DNA of 6,187 nucleotides from Thermodesulfatator sp. (lineage in GTDB: Bacteria; Desulfobacterota; Thermodesulfobacteria; Thermodesulfobacteriales; Thermodesulfobacteriaceae): positions 1-6,187 of the forward strand of contig JALWWR010000078.1 of NCBI GenBank assembly GCA_026993045.1. The letters are read 5' to 3'. A model generated the notes under the pieces. The model worked only from the letters and a program-made list of their open reading frames with translations. It did no database searches and was not told where the DNA came from. Both the position numbers and the translations under genes were made by a program. Of this stretch, positions 1-4,966 are shown piece after piece. Position 1 is the stretch's first letter, and each line of letters opens with the position of its first letter.

Positions 1-455
1 CGATTAACCACCCCCGCCCGAATCTGGCTTACAGGCCGTTTCTGGTAAATGTCTATCATCAGGTTCTTCAGCCGGAAATTGGCCTCAGGAAGCACCGTGT
101 TGTTAAACACTCCCATTCCCAAGAAAACCAAGAGCGCAAAGAGAAAAGGGCCCCGGAGAGTCTGCAGAATACTTCCTCCCAAGGCCCGCAAGGCCAGAAG
201 CTCATGATCTCCGACCAGGCGCCCATAAGCGACGAGAGAAGCAACCAGCACGGACATCGGAACGGTGAGAGCCAGGATAAAAGGGAGAGAGTAAAGAAAC
301 ACCGCTCCCACCGTGGCCGCAGGAAGCCCTTTGGTGATCAGCAGATTCAAGAGATCAAAAAGCCGGTCGAGGAGAAGAACGAAAGTGAGGACCGCGAGGC
401 TTCCTCCAAATGGCCCGAGATGCTCGCGAAAGAGGTACCGATCCCAAAGGTTCAC
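1..455 (-). CDS. LptF/LptG family permease, N-terminal part (C-terminus beyond window)
   Basis: The reverse strand gives 151 codons reading MNLWDRYLFREHL..., open to the window edge. LptF/LptG are the inner-membrane subunits of the ABC exporter that extracts lipopolysaccharide and passes it across the periplasm. The family is recognisable from the opening DRYLFREHLGPF, a first membrane segment at about 14-36, a second at about 50-78 with a P-MSVLVAS core, the cytoplasmic coupling segment GDHELLALRALG (82-93), a third membrane segment at about 100-118, and the periplasmic NNTVLPEANFRLKNL (118-132). The GTG start at 453-455 overlaps the upstream stop as GTGA, so translation is probably coupled; I see no Shine-Dalgarno sequence. 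No ATG occurs in frame until residue 67, inside the second membrane segment, so GTG is the sensible start. I cannot tell LptF from LptG. The periplasmic beta-jellyroll and last membrane helices should lie left of the window. Confidence 0.9.
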   Translation of the reverse strand, partial: MNLWDRYLFREHLGPFGGSLAVLTFVLLLDRLFDLLNLLITKGLPAATVGAVFLYSLPFILALTVPMSVLVASLVAYGRLVGDHELLALRALGGSILQTLRGPFLFALLVFLGMGVFNNTVLPEANFRLKNLMIDIYQKRPVSQIRAGVVN

Positions 456-661
456 TTTCGGAGGAACAGGTTTAGAAGTAGGGTGAGAAGCAGGGAAAGA
501 AGAAGCGAAGTCCCCAGAGGCAGAAAAATCTTCCAGTGTTTCCCCTTAATGACGATGTCCCCAGGAATATGCCCCAAAATTCCCCTTTCCAGAAGGAGAA
601 CCACCAGACCAATTACGATGAGGAGGACCCCTAAGGTGATGAGAACACGGCCCAACTCCAT
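452..661 (-). CDS. DUF2905 family small membrane protein
   Basis: This is a 69-aa protein beginning MELGRVLITLGVLL. It has two hydrophobic segments (about 6-25 and 47-66) separated by a short loop with GHIPGDIVIKGKHWKIFLPLG, the signature pattern of DUF2905 (R/H-x-PGDI-x-I, aromatic residues, then a second membrane helix ending in a basic tail LRK). The length is normal for the family. The biochemical function is unknown; a two-pass inner-membrane hairpin is the most that can be said. Its stop overlaps the GTG of the LptF/LptG gene by 4 bp, so the two form one transcription unit, and a role in the envelope is an inference from that neighbour. The -10 element of its promoter ends only 7 bp before the ATG, so the message may be leaderless. 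An overlapping + strand reading frame at 204-671 is rejected because it lacks family character. Confidence 0.85.
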   Translation of the reverse strand: MELGRVLITLGVLLIVIGLVVLLLERGILGHIPGDIVIKGKHWKIFLPLGTSLLLSLLLTLLLNLFLRK

Positions 662-668
662 GGGTTTT

Positions 669-698
669 TAATTACACCCCCTTCCCTCCGACGGTCAA
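669..698 (-). promoter_or_regulatory. Promoter for the DUF2905-LptF/G unit, possibly leaderless
   Basis: On the reverse strand there is a -35 TTGACC (698-693), an 18-bp spacer, and a -10 TAATTA (674-669). Only AAAACCC separates the -10 from the ATG at 661, so the expected transcription start falls on or within 1-2 bases of the start codon. GGAGG-like purine runs occur upstream, but inside the spacer, so they would not be transcribed. Prediction from sequence only. Confidence 0.6.
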
Positions 699-714
699 CC
701 CACTCCCCTCCTCC

Positions 715-745
715 CGCTCCTTCCCTTGAGAGACGGGAAGAAGCG
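715..745. repeat. 31-bp imperfect palindrome between divergent promoters
   Basis: Arms 715-725 and 735-745 pair at 10 of 11 positions (mismatch C719/A741), with a 9-nt centre at 726-734; the inner arms are CTTCCC and GGGAAG. The palindrome sits between the -35 of the leftward promoter (693-698) and the -35 of the dnaA promoter (752-757). That is a natural place for a shared operator. No T-run follows on either side, so it does not look like a terminator. The binding partner is unknown. Confidence 0.45.
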
Positions 746-751
746 AGAAGG

Positions 752-781
752 TTGACACCTCGTTTCCCCTCCCCTTAGATT
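752..781 (+). promoter_or_regulatory. dnaA promoter
   Basis: A perfect -35 TTGACA (752-757) is followed after 18 bp by TAGATT (776-781), or after 17 bp by TTAGAT (775-780). Transcription would start near 788, leaving a leader of roughly 87 nt before the ATG at 875. No TTTTCGACA box lies in this region, so direct DnaA autoregulation through that motif is not evident here. Confidence 0.65.
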
Positions 782-857
782 CGGGGTCCCGGAACCCTCA
801 TGCTTTTGTTGACAGGAACCAGGGTCCTTTTCTCCCAAGGGCTTTATGGCTTCATAC

Positions 858-865
858 AAGGGGAG
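858..865 (+). promoter_or_regulatory. Ribosome binding site that decides the dnaA start
   Basis: AAGGGGAG lies 9 nt before the ATG at 875. The in-frame ATG at 800 has no comparable site, lies only about 12 nt after the predicted transcription start, and would add 25 residues (MLLLTGTRVLF...) unlike any DnaA N-terminus. The 875 start places the domain I motif (AEALWGKILEHLK) close to the N-terminus, as in other DnaA proteins. Confidence 0.7.
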
Positions 866-874
866 TACTGTGCG

Positions 875-2224
875 ATGCAGCAAAAGATTCAGCGGTTTCC
901 TCTTTCTGAAAATCATCCCGGACAGGCCGAGGCTTTGTGGGGGAAAATACTGGAGCATCTTAAAAACCAGATCCCCCGCTCGGCCTATGAGACCTGGTTC
1001 CAAAGGACTCGGGGGTGGGATCTGAACGCGGAGGGCTTGGTGGTGGGTGTCCCGGACGACTTTCACGCAGAGTGGATCTCAACTCACTACACAGCGCTTA
1101 TTCGGGAAGTCACAAAGAACCTGGGCTTTCCAACGCTTCAGGTCCACTTCCGCCCAATGGACACCGCTTCAGAAGGTCATGTCCCTCTCTCCACAGAAAG
1201 CTTCCGCAAAGCCGGACTGAACCCCCGCTATTCTTTTGAGAATTTCCTGGTCGGCCCCCATAATGAATTCGCCTATGCCGCAGCGCGTCGGTTCTCCCAA
1301 GAAAAAGGCAAATACTTCAATCCCCTCTTCATCCACGCCAAAAGCGGCCTAGGGAAGACCCACCTTCTCCAAGCTATTGGTGTCTACCTCAAAGCAAACC
1401 ATCCTAACCTTCGGGTTCACTATCTCACAGCAGAAGCTTTTATGACCGGATTGATCCAGGCAGCTCAACAGAACCGCTTGCATCTCTTCAAACAACGGGT
1501 CCGAGAGCTGGATGTTCTTCTTGTGGACGACCTCCATCTTTTGGCGGACAAAGCCATTTTCAAACGGGAGTTCTCCCTCCTCCTCAACTATCTGCTCGAG
1601 ACAGGACGGGGAATTGCTCTGGCTTCAGCATATCCCCCCACCGAAATTCCCAGTTTGGACCCGGCCATGCGCTCTAGGGTCCAGGGAGGGCTCGTTCTGG
1701 AGATTCGCCCACCTGACCGCGAGACTCGGCTTGCAATTCTCCGCGCGAAAGCGGCGGAAATGGGGGTCGCCCTGCCTGAACCGGTGGCCCGCCTGATCGC
1801 AGACCGGGTTCGAGGAAACATCCGGGAGCTTGAAGGATGTCTGAACCGAATCTCTGCTTACATGGCACTGCGAGAACGCCCTGTCGATCTTCCTACCGCG
1901 CGGGAAATCTTAAAGGATGTCCTTTTCCAGCAGCCTACATTGACCTTCGAGCAGATCCTTCAGGCCGTGGCAGAGGTCTTCGGTGTAACCCCTGAAGAGA
2001 TCCTGAGCCCTTCCAGAAAAAAACCCATCGCCCAAGCACGACGGGCCGCCATGCTCCTTACGCGAGAATTCCTCGGCTTGCCGGTCAAGGCCATGGCTTC
2101 TCTTTTCCGCCGCAGGTCCCATTCCACAATCCTCCACGGTCTGGAGGAAGGGTATCGGGAGCTCTCACGCGATCTCACCTTTCGAGGCCAGTACATTGAG
2201 GCCCGGAAGAAACTGGAGGATTAG
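875..2224 (+). CDS. dnaA: Chromosomal replication initiator protein DnaA, divergent
   Basis: This is a 449-aa AAA+ initiator that binds DnaA boxes at oriC, forms an ATP-dependent filament, unwinds the origin and recruits helicase. Domain I spans about 16-93 (AEALWGKI..., AYETWF), followed by a short linker to about 114. The AAA+ core begins at LNPRYSFENFLVG (115-127). Walker A is AKSGLGKT (155-162), with Ala for the usual first Gly. Walker B is LLVDD (215-219). The arginine finger is in RSR (266-268), and the sensor-2 region is GNIRELEG (314-321). Domain IV covers about 370-449. Two departures stand out. The sensor-1 segment reads ASAYPP (250-255) where TSDRPP is usual. The DNA-recognition motif is RRSHST (413-418) where GRDHTT is usual, so the DNA-contacting Asp is Ser415. 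The counterpart of the minor-groove Arg (E. coli R399) is kept as Arg381. The origin lies directly downstream. Identity is secure because all domains are present in order. Confidence 0.96.
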   Translation: MQQKIQRFPLSENHPGQAEALWGKILEHLKNQIPRSAYETWFQRTRGWDLNAEGLVVGVPDDFHAEWISTHYTALIREVTKNLGFPTLQVHFRPMDTASEGHVPLSTESFRKAGLNPRYSFENFLVGPHNEFAYAAARRFSQEKGKYFNPLFIHAKSGLGKTHLLQAIGVYLKANHPNLRVHYLTAEAFMTGLIQAAQQNRLHLFKQRVRELDVLLVDDLHLLADKAIFKREFSLLLNYLLETGRGIALASAYPPTEIPSLDPAMRSRVQGGLVLEIRPPDRETRLAILRAKAAEMGVALPEPVARLIADRVRGNIRELEGCLNRISAYMALRERPVDLPTAREILKDVLFQQPTLTFEQILQAVAEVFGVTPEEILSPSRKKPIAQARRAAMLLTREFLGLPVKAMASLFRRRSHSTILHGLEEGYRELSRDLTFRGQYIEARKKLED

Positions 2225-2229
2225 ACCGA

Positions 2230-2307
2230 TGTCGAAAACTCTGTCGAAAACCATGTCGATAACGCTGCCTTCTGATGTCGAAAAGGTGTCGAAAACTGTG
2301 TCGAAAA
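2230..2307 (-). repeat. Left DnaA-box array, six boxes facing left
   Basis: Boxes appear on the + strand as TGTCGAAAA at 2230-2238, 2242-2250, 2276-2284, 2287-2295 and 2299-2307, and as TGTCGATAA at 2254-2262. Starts are spaced 12, 12, 22, 11 and 12 bp, so every box lies on about the same face of the helix, with one position (near 2265) left empty. The array begins 5 bp after the dnaA stop codon. Confidence 0.85.
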
Positions 2308-2365
2308 CCCCTGGGGCGAGGTTTTCGACATCCTTATCGACACCCAATCGACACAGTTTTCGACA
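2287..2365. repeat. 18-bp perfect inverted repeat built from DnaA boxes
   Basis: TGTCGAAAACTGTGTCGA at 2287-2304 is exactly complementary to 2348-2365. Nested inside, TGTCGAAAACC (2299-2309) pairs with GGTTTTCGACA (2320-2330) across a 10-nt centre. Part of this follows from having inverted boxes, but the match also covers the CTG spacer between boxes, which box conservation alone would not require. Cruciform potential is inference. Confidence 0.75.
2322..2365 (+). repeat. Right DnaA-box array, four boxes facing right
   Basis: Boxes are TTTTCGACA at 2322-2330, TTATCGACA at 2334-2342, CAATCGACA at 2345-2353 (weakest) and TTTTCGACA at 2357-2365. Starts are spaced 12, 11 and 12 bp. The orientation is opposite to the left array, and the two meet at a short GC-rich centre (2308-2321). 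A decayed copy, TTTTCCGCT at 2391-2399, keeps the phase towards the last box at 2413. Confidence 0.82.
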
Positions 2366-2374
2366 TGCTATACT
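2366..2374 (+). promoter_or_regulatory. Candidate dnaN promoter (extended -10)
   Basis: TGCTATACT fits an extended -10 (TGn-TATAAT type, TATACT at 2369-2374). The -35 is weak at normal spacing; TCGACA within the box at 2345-2353 is a 5/6 match to TTGACA but only 15 bp away. The box at 2357-2365 abuts this element directly, so bound DnaA would be expected to affect its use. The predicted leader is about 90 nt and contains the last DnaA box. Confidence 0.45.
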
Positions 2375-2412
2375 CCCCGATCTTAGAGGGTTTTCCGCTC
2401 TCTTTCCCAGGG

Positions 2413-2443
2413 TTTTCGACATCGGGAGAATGTTGTTGTTACT
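2413..2443 (+). other. Detached DnaA box with DnaA-trio-like triplets (candidate unwinding module)
   Basis: An exact TTTTCGACA box (2413-2421) is followed by a short spacer TCGGGAGAAT and then GTT GTT GTT ACT (2432-2443). In the Bacillus subtilis basal unwinding system a box in this same orientation is followed by a GC-rich spacer and [C/T]T[A/T] triplets, on which DnaA grows as a single-strand filament. Here the central T is kept in three triplets, but the first base is G. The order and polarity match; the triplet identity does not match fully. Confidence 0.45.
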
Positions 2444-2455
2444 CGGATAGAAACA

Positions 2456-2463
2456 AAAGGAGG
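2456..2463 (+). promoter_or_regulatory. Strong ribosome binding site of dnaN
   Basis: AAAGGAGG lies 7 nt before the ATG at 2471, close to the ideal anti-16S complement. It confirms the start that gives MAIGVRIHAETL. It also shows the organism uses Shine-Dalgarno initiation, which makes the missing sites at the DUF2905 and rrf2 starts more noticeable. Confidence 0.85.
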
Positions 2464-2470
2464 AAAAACC

Positions 2471-3577
2471 ATGGCAATCGGCGTACGCATTCATGCTGAA
2501 ACTCTTGCCAGAGCTTTGAACAATCTTTCCCGTGTACTGCCGGGAAGGAGCACACAGCCGATCCTCCAAAACGTGCTTTTCACGGCAGAAAAGGAAAAGC
2601 TTTCCCTTACGGCAACCAACCTAGACATCACGATCCAGGAAACCGTCCCCGTCTTCCCAATTACAGAAGAAACCGGGCAATTCACGGCTCCAGGAAAGGC
2701 ACTCCTTTCCGTTCTAAACACTCTTCCCAGTATGGATGTCACGGTTGAAAGCGATGGGCAAACCACCCAGCTAAAAACGGAGCGAGGGGTTTATCGGTTT
2801 CTCAGCCTGCCCGTCGAAGATTTTCCGCGAACACCGGAGATCAGCTCCGAAAACGGGTTTAAGATTGATCTGAAAGAGCTACTCGATGCAGTGGAGAAAA
2901 TCGCTTTCTGCGCGGCAAAAGATGATCCCCGTGCTTTCCTAAACGGGGTTCTGTGGGAAAACCGAGACGGTGAAGTTCGATTCGTTGCCAGTGATTCCCA
3001 CAAGCTCGGATTGATTAAGCTTGCGCGAGGCGAGAGCGTGCCCTTTACTGGCATTGTCCCTCGATCGGTCTTTGATATCCTGAAACAGATCGGAGACCGG
3101 GAAGTTGAGGTACGGCATCACGGAGAAATTTTGGGGTTCTTTTATGATGAGAGTTACATTCTGGCTCGCCTGATTGACGGTCCGTATGCCCCTTACGAGA
3201 ATGTCATCCCTCCAAGAGGTGGGAACGTGCTGAAGGTATCTCAAGAAGAGCTGTTGGCAGCCCTGCGCCGGATCAAGATCTTCACTCAACCCCCCAGCTA
3301 CATTCTGCGTTGGGAGATCCAAGAGTCTGGGCTTCGGATGAGTGCTTCCTCCGCTGAGATTGGGGAGGGAAGTGAAGAGATTTCCAGCGAGTATGTGGGG
3401 GAGCCCATGGAAATCGGATTCAACGCGTCTTTTCTGGAAGATATCGTGAAACACATCGAGACCCCGGAAATCGAGTTTCACATTCATGGCCCGACCAGCG
3501 CGGTGCTGATTCTTCCAGGGGAACAGGTGGAGGGCGAGGAACTGCTCTATCTCCTGATGCCTGTAAAACTGGATTGA
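2471..3577 (+). CDS. dnaN: DNA polymerase III beta subunit (sliding clamp)
   Basis: This 368-aa protein is of normal beta-clamp length and is full. The clamp is a ring-shaped homodimer of three similar domains per subunit that tethers DNA polymerase III and other partners to DNA. Visible landmarks are STQPILQNVLF (27-37) in domain 1, ASDSHKLG (173-180, the TDGHRLA position), RLIDGPYAPYENVIP (233-247) at the end of domain 2, and the C-terminal YLLMPVKLD (360-368), which contributes to the peptide-binding pocket. Domain limits are about 1-122, 130-248 and 252-368. It lies just right of the origin boxes, with a strong ribosome binding site, and is probably transcribed from a promoter among those boxes and/or by read-through from dnaA. 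recF and gyrB, common downstream neighbours, are absent; a new promoter starts 1 bp after the stop codon. Confidence 0.97.
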   Translation: MAIGVRIHAETLARALNNLSRVLPGRSTQPILQNVLFTAEKEKLSLTATNLDITIQETVPVFPITEETGQFTAPGKALLSVLNTLPSMDVTVESDGQTTQLKTERGVYRFLSLPVEDFPRTPEISSENGFKIDLKELLDAVEKIAFCAAKDDPRAFLNGVLWENRDGEVRFVASDSHKLGLIKLARGESVPFTGIVPRSVFDILKQIGDREVEVRHHGEILGFFYDESYILARLIDGPYAPYENVIPPRGGNVLKVSQEELLAALRRIKIFTQPPSYILRWEIQESGLRMSASSAEIGEGSEEISSEYVGEPMEIGFNASFLEDIVKHIETPEIEFHIHGPTSAVLILPGEQVEGEELLYLLMPVKLD

Positions 3578-3578
3578 G

Positions 3579-3607
3579 TTGACACCCTGAAGAGGCCTGG
3601 CTAACAT
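3579..3607 (+). promoter_or_regulatory. Consensus promoter of the rrf2 cluster, possibly leaderless
   Basis: TTGACA (3579-3584) is followed after exactly 17 bp by TAACAT (3602-3607). Only 8 bp (AGGTTTTG) lie between the -10 and the ATG at 3616, so transcription should start at or next to the start codon. The -35 begins 1 bp after the dnaN stop codon, and no terminator separates the genes. The Rrf2 product could act here on its own promoter, but I see no clear operator beyond the small palindrome AGGCCT (3593-3598) in the spacer. Confidence 0.7.
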
Positions 3608-3615
3608 AGGTTTTG

Positions 3616-4080
3616 ATGATCAAGCTCTCACAGAGGGCTCTGTACGGAATCCGTGCGGTGGTTGAGTTGGCCCAGTCAGAGGGAAAAGCTCTTTCTGCTA
3701 CGGAGATTGCGCAAAGGCAGTGGATTCCAGAGCCGTTTTTGAACCAGATTCTCTTGCAGCTTCGGCGTGCCGGGTTGGTGCGAAGCAAGCGTGGGCCAGG
3801 TGGAGGCTACCTCTTAAATCGCCCTCCGGGGAAGATCACTCTTGCGCAGGTCATTACGGCGTTAGAAGGTCCTATCGCTCTTGCCCAGTGTCTGGAGCCT
3901 ATCCCGCTGCAGCAGGGGGAGGAATGTGAAGAATTCTTCGAGACTTGTGTGGCGAGAATCGTGTTAAGGAAAGTTCAAGATAAGCTTCTGGAAGTATTGG
4001 CTACCACCACAATCCGCGATGTAGTTGAGGAAATTGTGCGTTCTGAGAAACCTAAGGTATTTGCAGGAGTAAAGCCATGA
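3616..4080 (+). CDS. Rrf2 family transcriptional regulator
   Basis: This is a 154-aa winged-helix DNA-binding protein. The N-terminus MIKLSQRALYGIRAVVELA is the classic Rrf2 start. The helix-turn-helix is at about 28-54 (ATEIAQRQWIPEPFLNQILLQLRRAGLV), and the wing is SKRGPGGGYLL (57-67). Three cysteines, Cys92, Cys104 and Cys111, lie in the region that in IscR, NsrR and RsrR holds a redox-sensitive Fe-S cluster. Their spacing (11 and 6 intervening residues) is wider than the 5 and 5 of IscR, so cluster binding is plausible but unproven. The ATG at 3616 is chosen over the TTG at 3613 because it starts the conserved MIKLSQ. The stop overlaps the next start as ATGA, so it is the first gene of a cluster with the outer-membrane protein, smpB and amidase, and its target may include that cluster. 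Which signal it senses cannot be read from the sequence. Confidence 0.92.
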   Translation: MIKLSQRALYGIRAVVELAQSEGKALSATEIAQRQWIPEPFLNQILLQLRRAGLVRSKRGPGGGYLLNRPPGKITLAQVITALEGPIALAQCLEPIPLQQGEECEEFFETCVARIVLRKVQDKLLEVLATTTIRDVVEEIVRSEKPKVFAGVKP

Positions 4081-4958
4081 GACGATGGACCTTGTTGCTT
4101 GGTGTAGCGCCCCTGATTTGGGCGCAAGGGACGGCTGGGTATGACTTTCTTCGACTCCGTTACACACCCCTGTCCGCCCATTTTGGAGACGGATGGGTGG
4201 GGATTGCCGGGAGCCGTTTTCTCCAGGATCTGAACCCGGCTTTCTCAGGGGGACAAGGACTTCAGGCTTCCGTGGTTTCACACGTGTCCGGAATTCGAGG
4301 CGGCTCCATCCTTTGGGCTGGGGGAGGGTCGTACACTCTATCCGCCCAATTCCTTCACAGCGGAGAAATCCCTAAAACAGATGAATCAGGCACAGAACTC
4401 GGAACTTTTTCCGCCCGTTTTCTGGCCCTTCAAGGAATGCGGTCCGTTAGGCAGTTTGGGGATCTCACCCTAGGCGTTGGTGGGAAACTTGCTTTCATGG
4501 GGGTAGATGACCACGCTGCTTTTGCTGTGGCGGCGGATCTGGGATTCGGATGGAAAAAGGGCTTGTACAATGTGGGACTTGTGCTCCGAAACATCGGTTG
4601 GGAAGTTCGGCCCATGGGGACGGATCGATTTTCCCTGCCTATGGAATTTCTCGCGGGGGCTTCGGTTTCCTGGAGGGAGAAGTTTATTGGAGCGGCTGGT
4701 GTTTCCTGGTCTCCCCATGCCCCCCTGGCTTTTTCTGCCGGGTTCTTGTTCATGCCGAGTCCCCTGTTCGGCTTGGGCATGGCTTTTGACACCCGTCGGA
4801 GGGGCTTGGTGACCGGCGGCGGTCGGGACATTTTGGCGGGGCTTTCCGCGGCCCTTAGCTTTCGAGTTCGAGGCATTGAAGTGGATTACACCTACACTCC
4901 TTTCGGAGACCTTGGGGATGTGCATCGAGTGGGGATTTCACGGGGGCTGGCTCCTTAG
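4077..4958 (+). CDS. PorV/PorQ-like outer-membrane protein
   Basis: This 293-aa protein has a signal peptide (MRRWTLLLGVAPLIWAQG, cleavage probably near residue 17-19). The mature protein opens in the family style: GYDFLRLRYTPLSAHFGDGWVGIAG, then LNPAFSGG (52-59, the NPA motif). Many alternating hydrophobic, Gly-rich strands follow, as expected for a FadL-like beta-barrel, ending in VDYTYTPFGDLGDVHRVGIS (269-288), which resembles the C-terminal strands of PorV/PorQ/UPF0164 proteins. In Bacteroidetes PorV and PorQ serve type IX secretion. Related proteins occur in other lineages without a known secretion system, so a secretion role is not claimed. AGGAG (4065-4069) precedes the ATG by 7 nt. 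The gene is coupled to rrf2 by a 4-bp overlap, and smpB starts 8 bp after its stop. The terminal residues lack the usual C-terminal aromatic, and assignment within the family is uncertain. Confidence 0.7.
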   Translation: MRRWTLLLGVAPLIWAQGTAGYDFLRLRYTPLSAHFGDGWVGIAGSRFLQDLNPAFSGGQGLQASVVSHVSGIRGGSILWAGGGSYTLSAQFLHSGEIPKTDESGTELGTFSARFLALQGMRSVRQFGDLTLGVGGKLAFMGVDDHAAFAVAADLGFGWKKGLYNVGLVLRNIGWEVRPMGTDRFSLPMEFLAGASVSWREKFIGAAGVSWSPHAPLAFSAGFLFMPSPLFGLGMAFDTRRRGLVTGGGRDILAGLSAALSFRVRGIEVDYTYTPFGDLGDVHRVGISRGLAP

Positions 4959-4966
4959 AGTAAACC

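Larger units (their letters stand above)
2225..2470. other. oriC: Probable chromosomal replication origin (oriC) between dnaA and dnaN
   Basis: This 246-bp gap holds eleven 9-bp boxes based on TTTTCGACA (eight exact, two TTATCGACA, one CAATCGACA) and I found no copy of the motif elsewhere in the window. The dnaA-dnaN position is the commonest bacterial oriC site. The motif differs from the classical TTATCCACA at position 6 (G for C in all eleven) and usually at position 3. By-hand counts on the + strand give C22/G12 at 1201-1260 and C23/G11 at 1321-1380, against G20/C16 at 4201-4260 and G26/C16 at 4801-4860, as expected for a skew switch in between. Unlike many origins, no long A+T block is obvious. 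The mildest-melting stretch is near 2427-2470. Origin function is inferred from architecture. Confidence 0.85.

Noticed and set aside
204..671. 155-aa + strand frame opposite DUF2905 and LptF/G
   Set aside because: It is highly charged low-complexity sequence without family features, and the opposite strand encodes two recognisable membrane proteins.
809..848. Second dnaA promoter from TTGACA at 809-814
   Set aside because: No acceptable -10 lies 16-18 bp downstream; the nearest, TTTATG, is 28 bp away.
800..874. N-terminal extension of DnaA from the ATG at 800
   Set aside because: It has no ribosome binding site, an atypical hydrophobic sequence, and lies almost at the transcription start. 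The ATG at 875 has AAGGGGAG and the correct domain I start.
2230..2421. CRISPR array or parS cluster
   Set aside because: Units are 9-10 bp with 2-3 bp gaps and change orientation, unlike CRISPR. ParB sites are 14-16 bp palindromes, whereas single boxes here are asymmetric. The dnaA-dnaN location favours DnaA boxes.
2376..2426. Terminator after dnaA (CCCGAT/ATCGGG pair)
   Set aside because: The arms are only 6 bp and 39 nt apart, with no T-run after the second arm.
2196..2450. Open frame with repeated SKT units, and an opposite-strand frame at 2165-2569
   Set aside because: The periodic residues come from translating the repeated TGTCGAAAA boxes. No ribosome binding site or protein family supports a gene, and the region is explained by the origin.
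4430..4925. Reverse-strand frames of about 150 aa inside the PorV/PorQ-like gene
   Set aside because: They are basic, Pro/Ser-rich shadow translations without a start signal or homology; the + strand frame has a signal peptide and family motifs.
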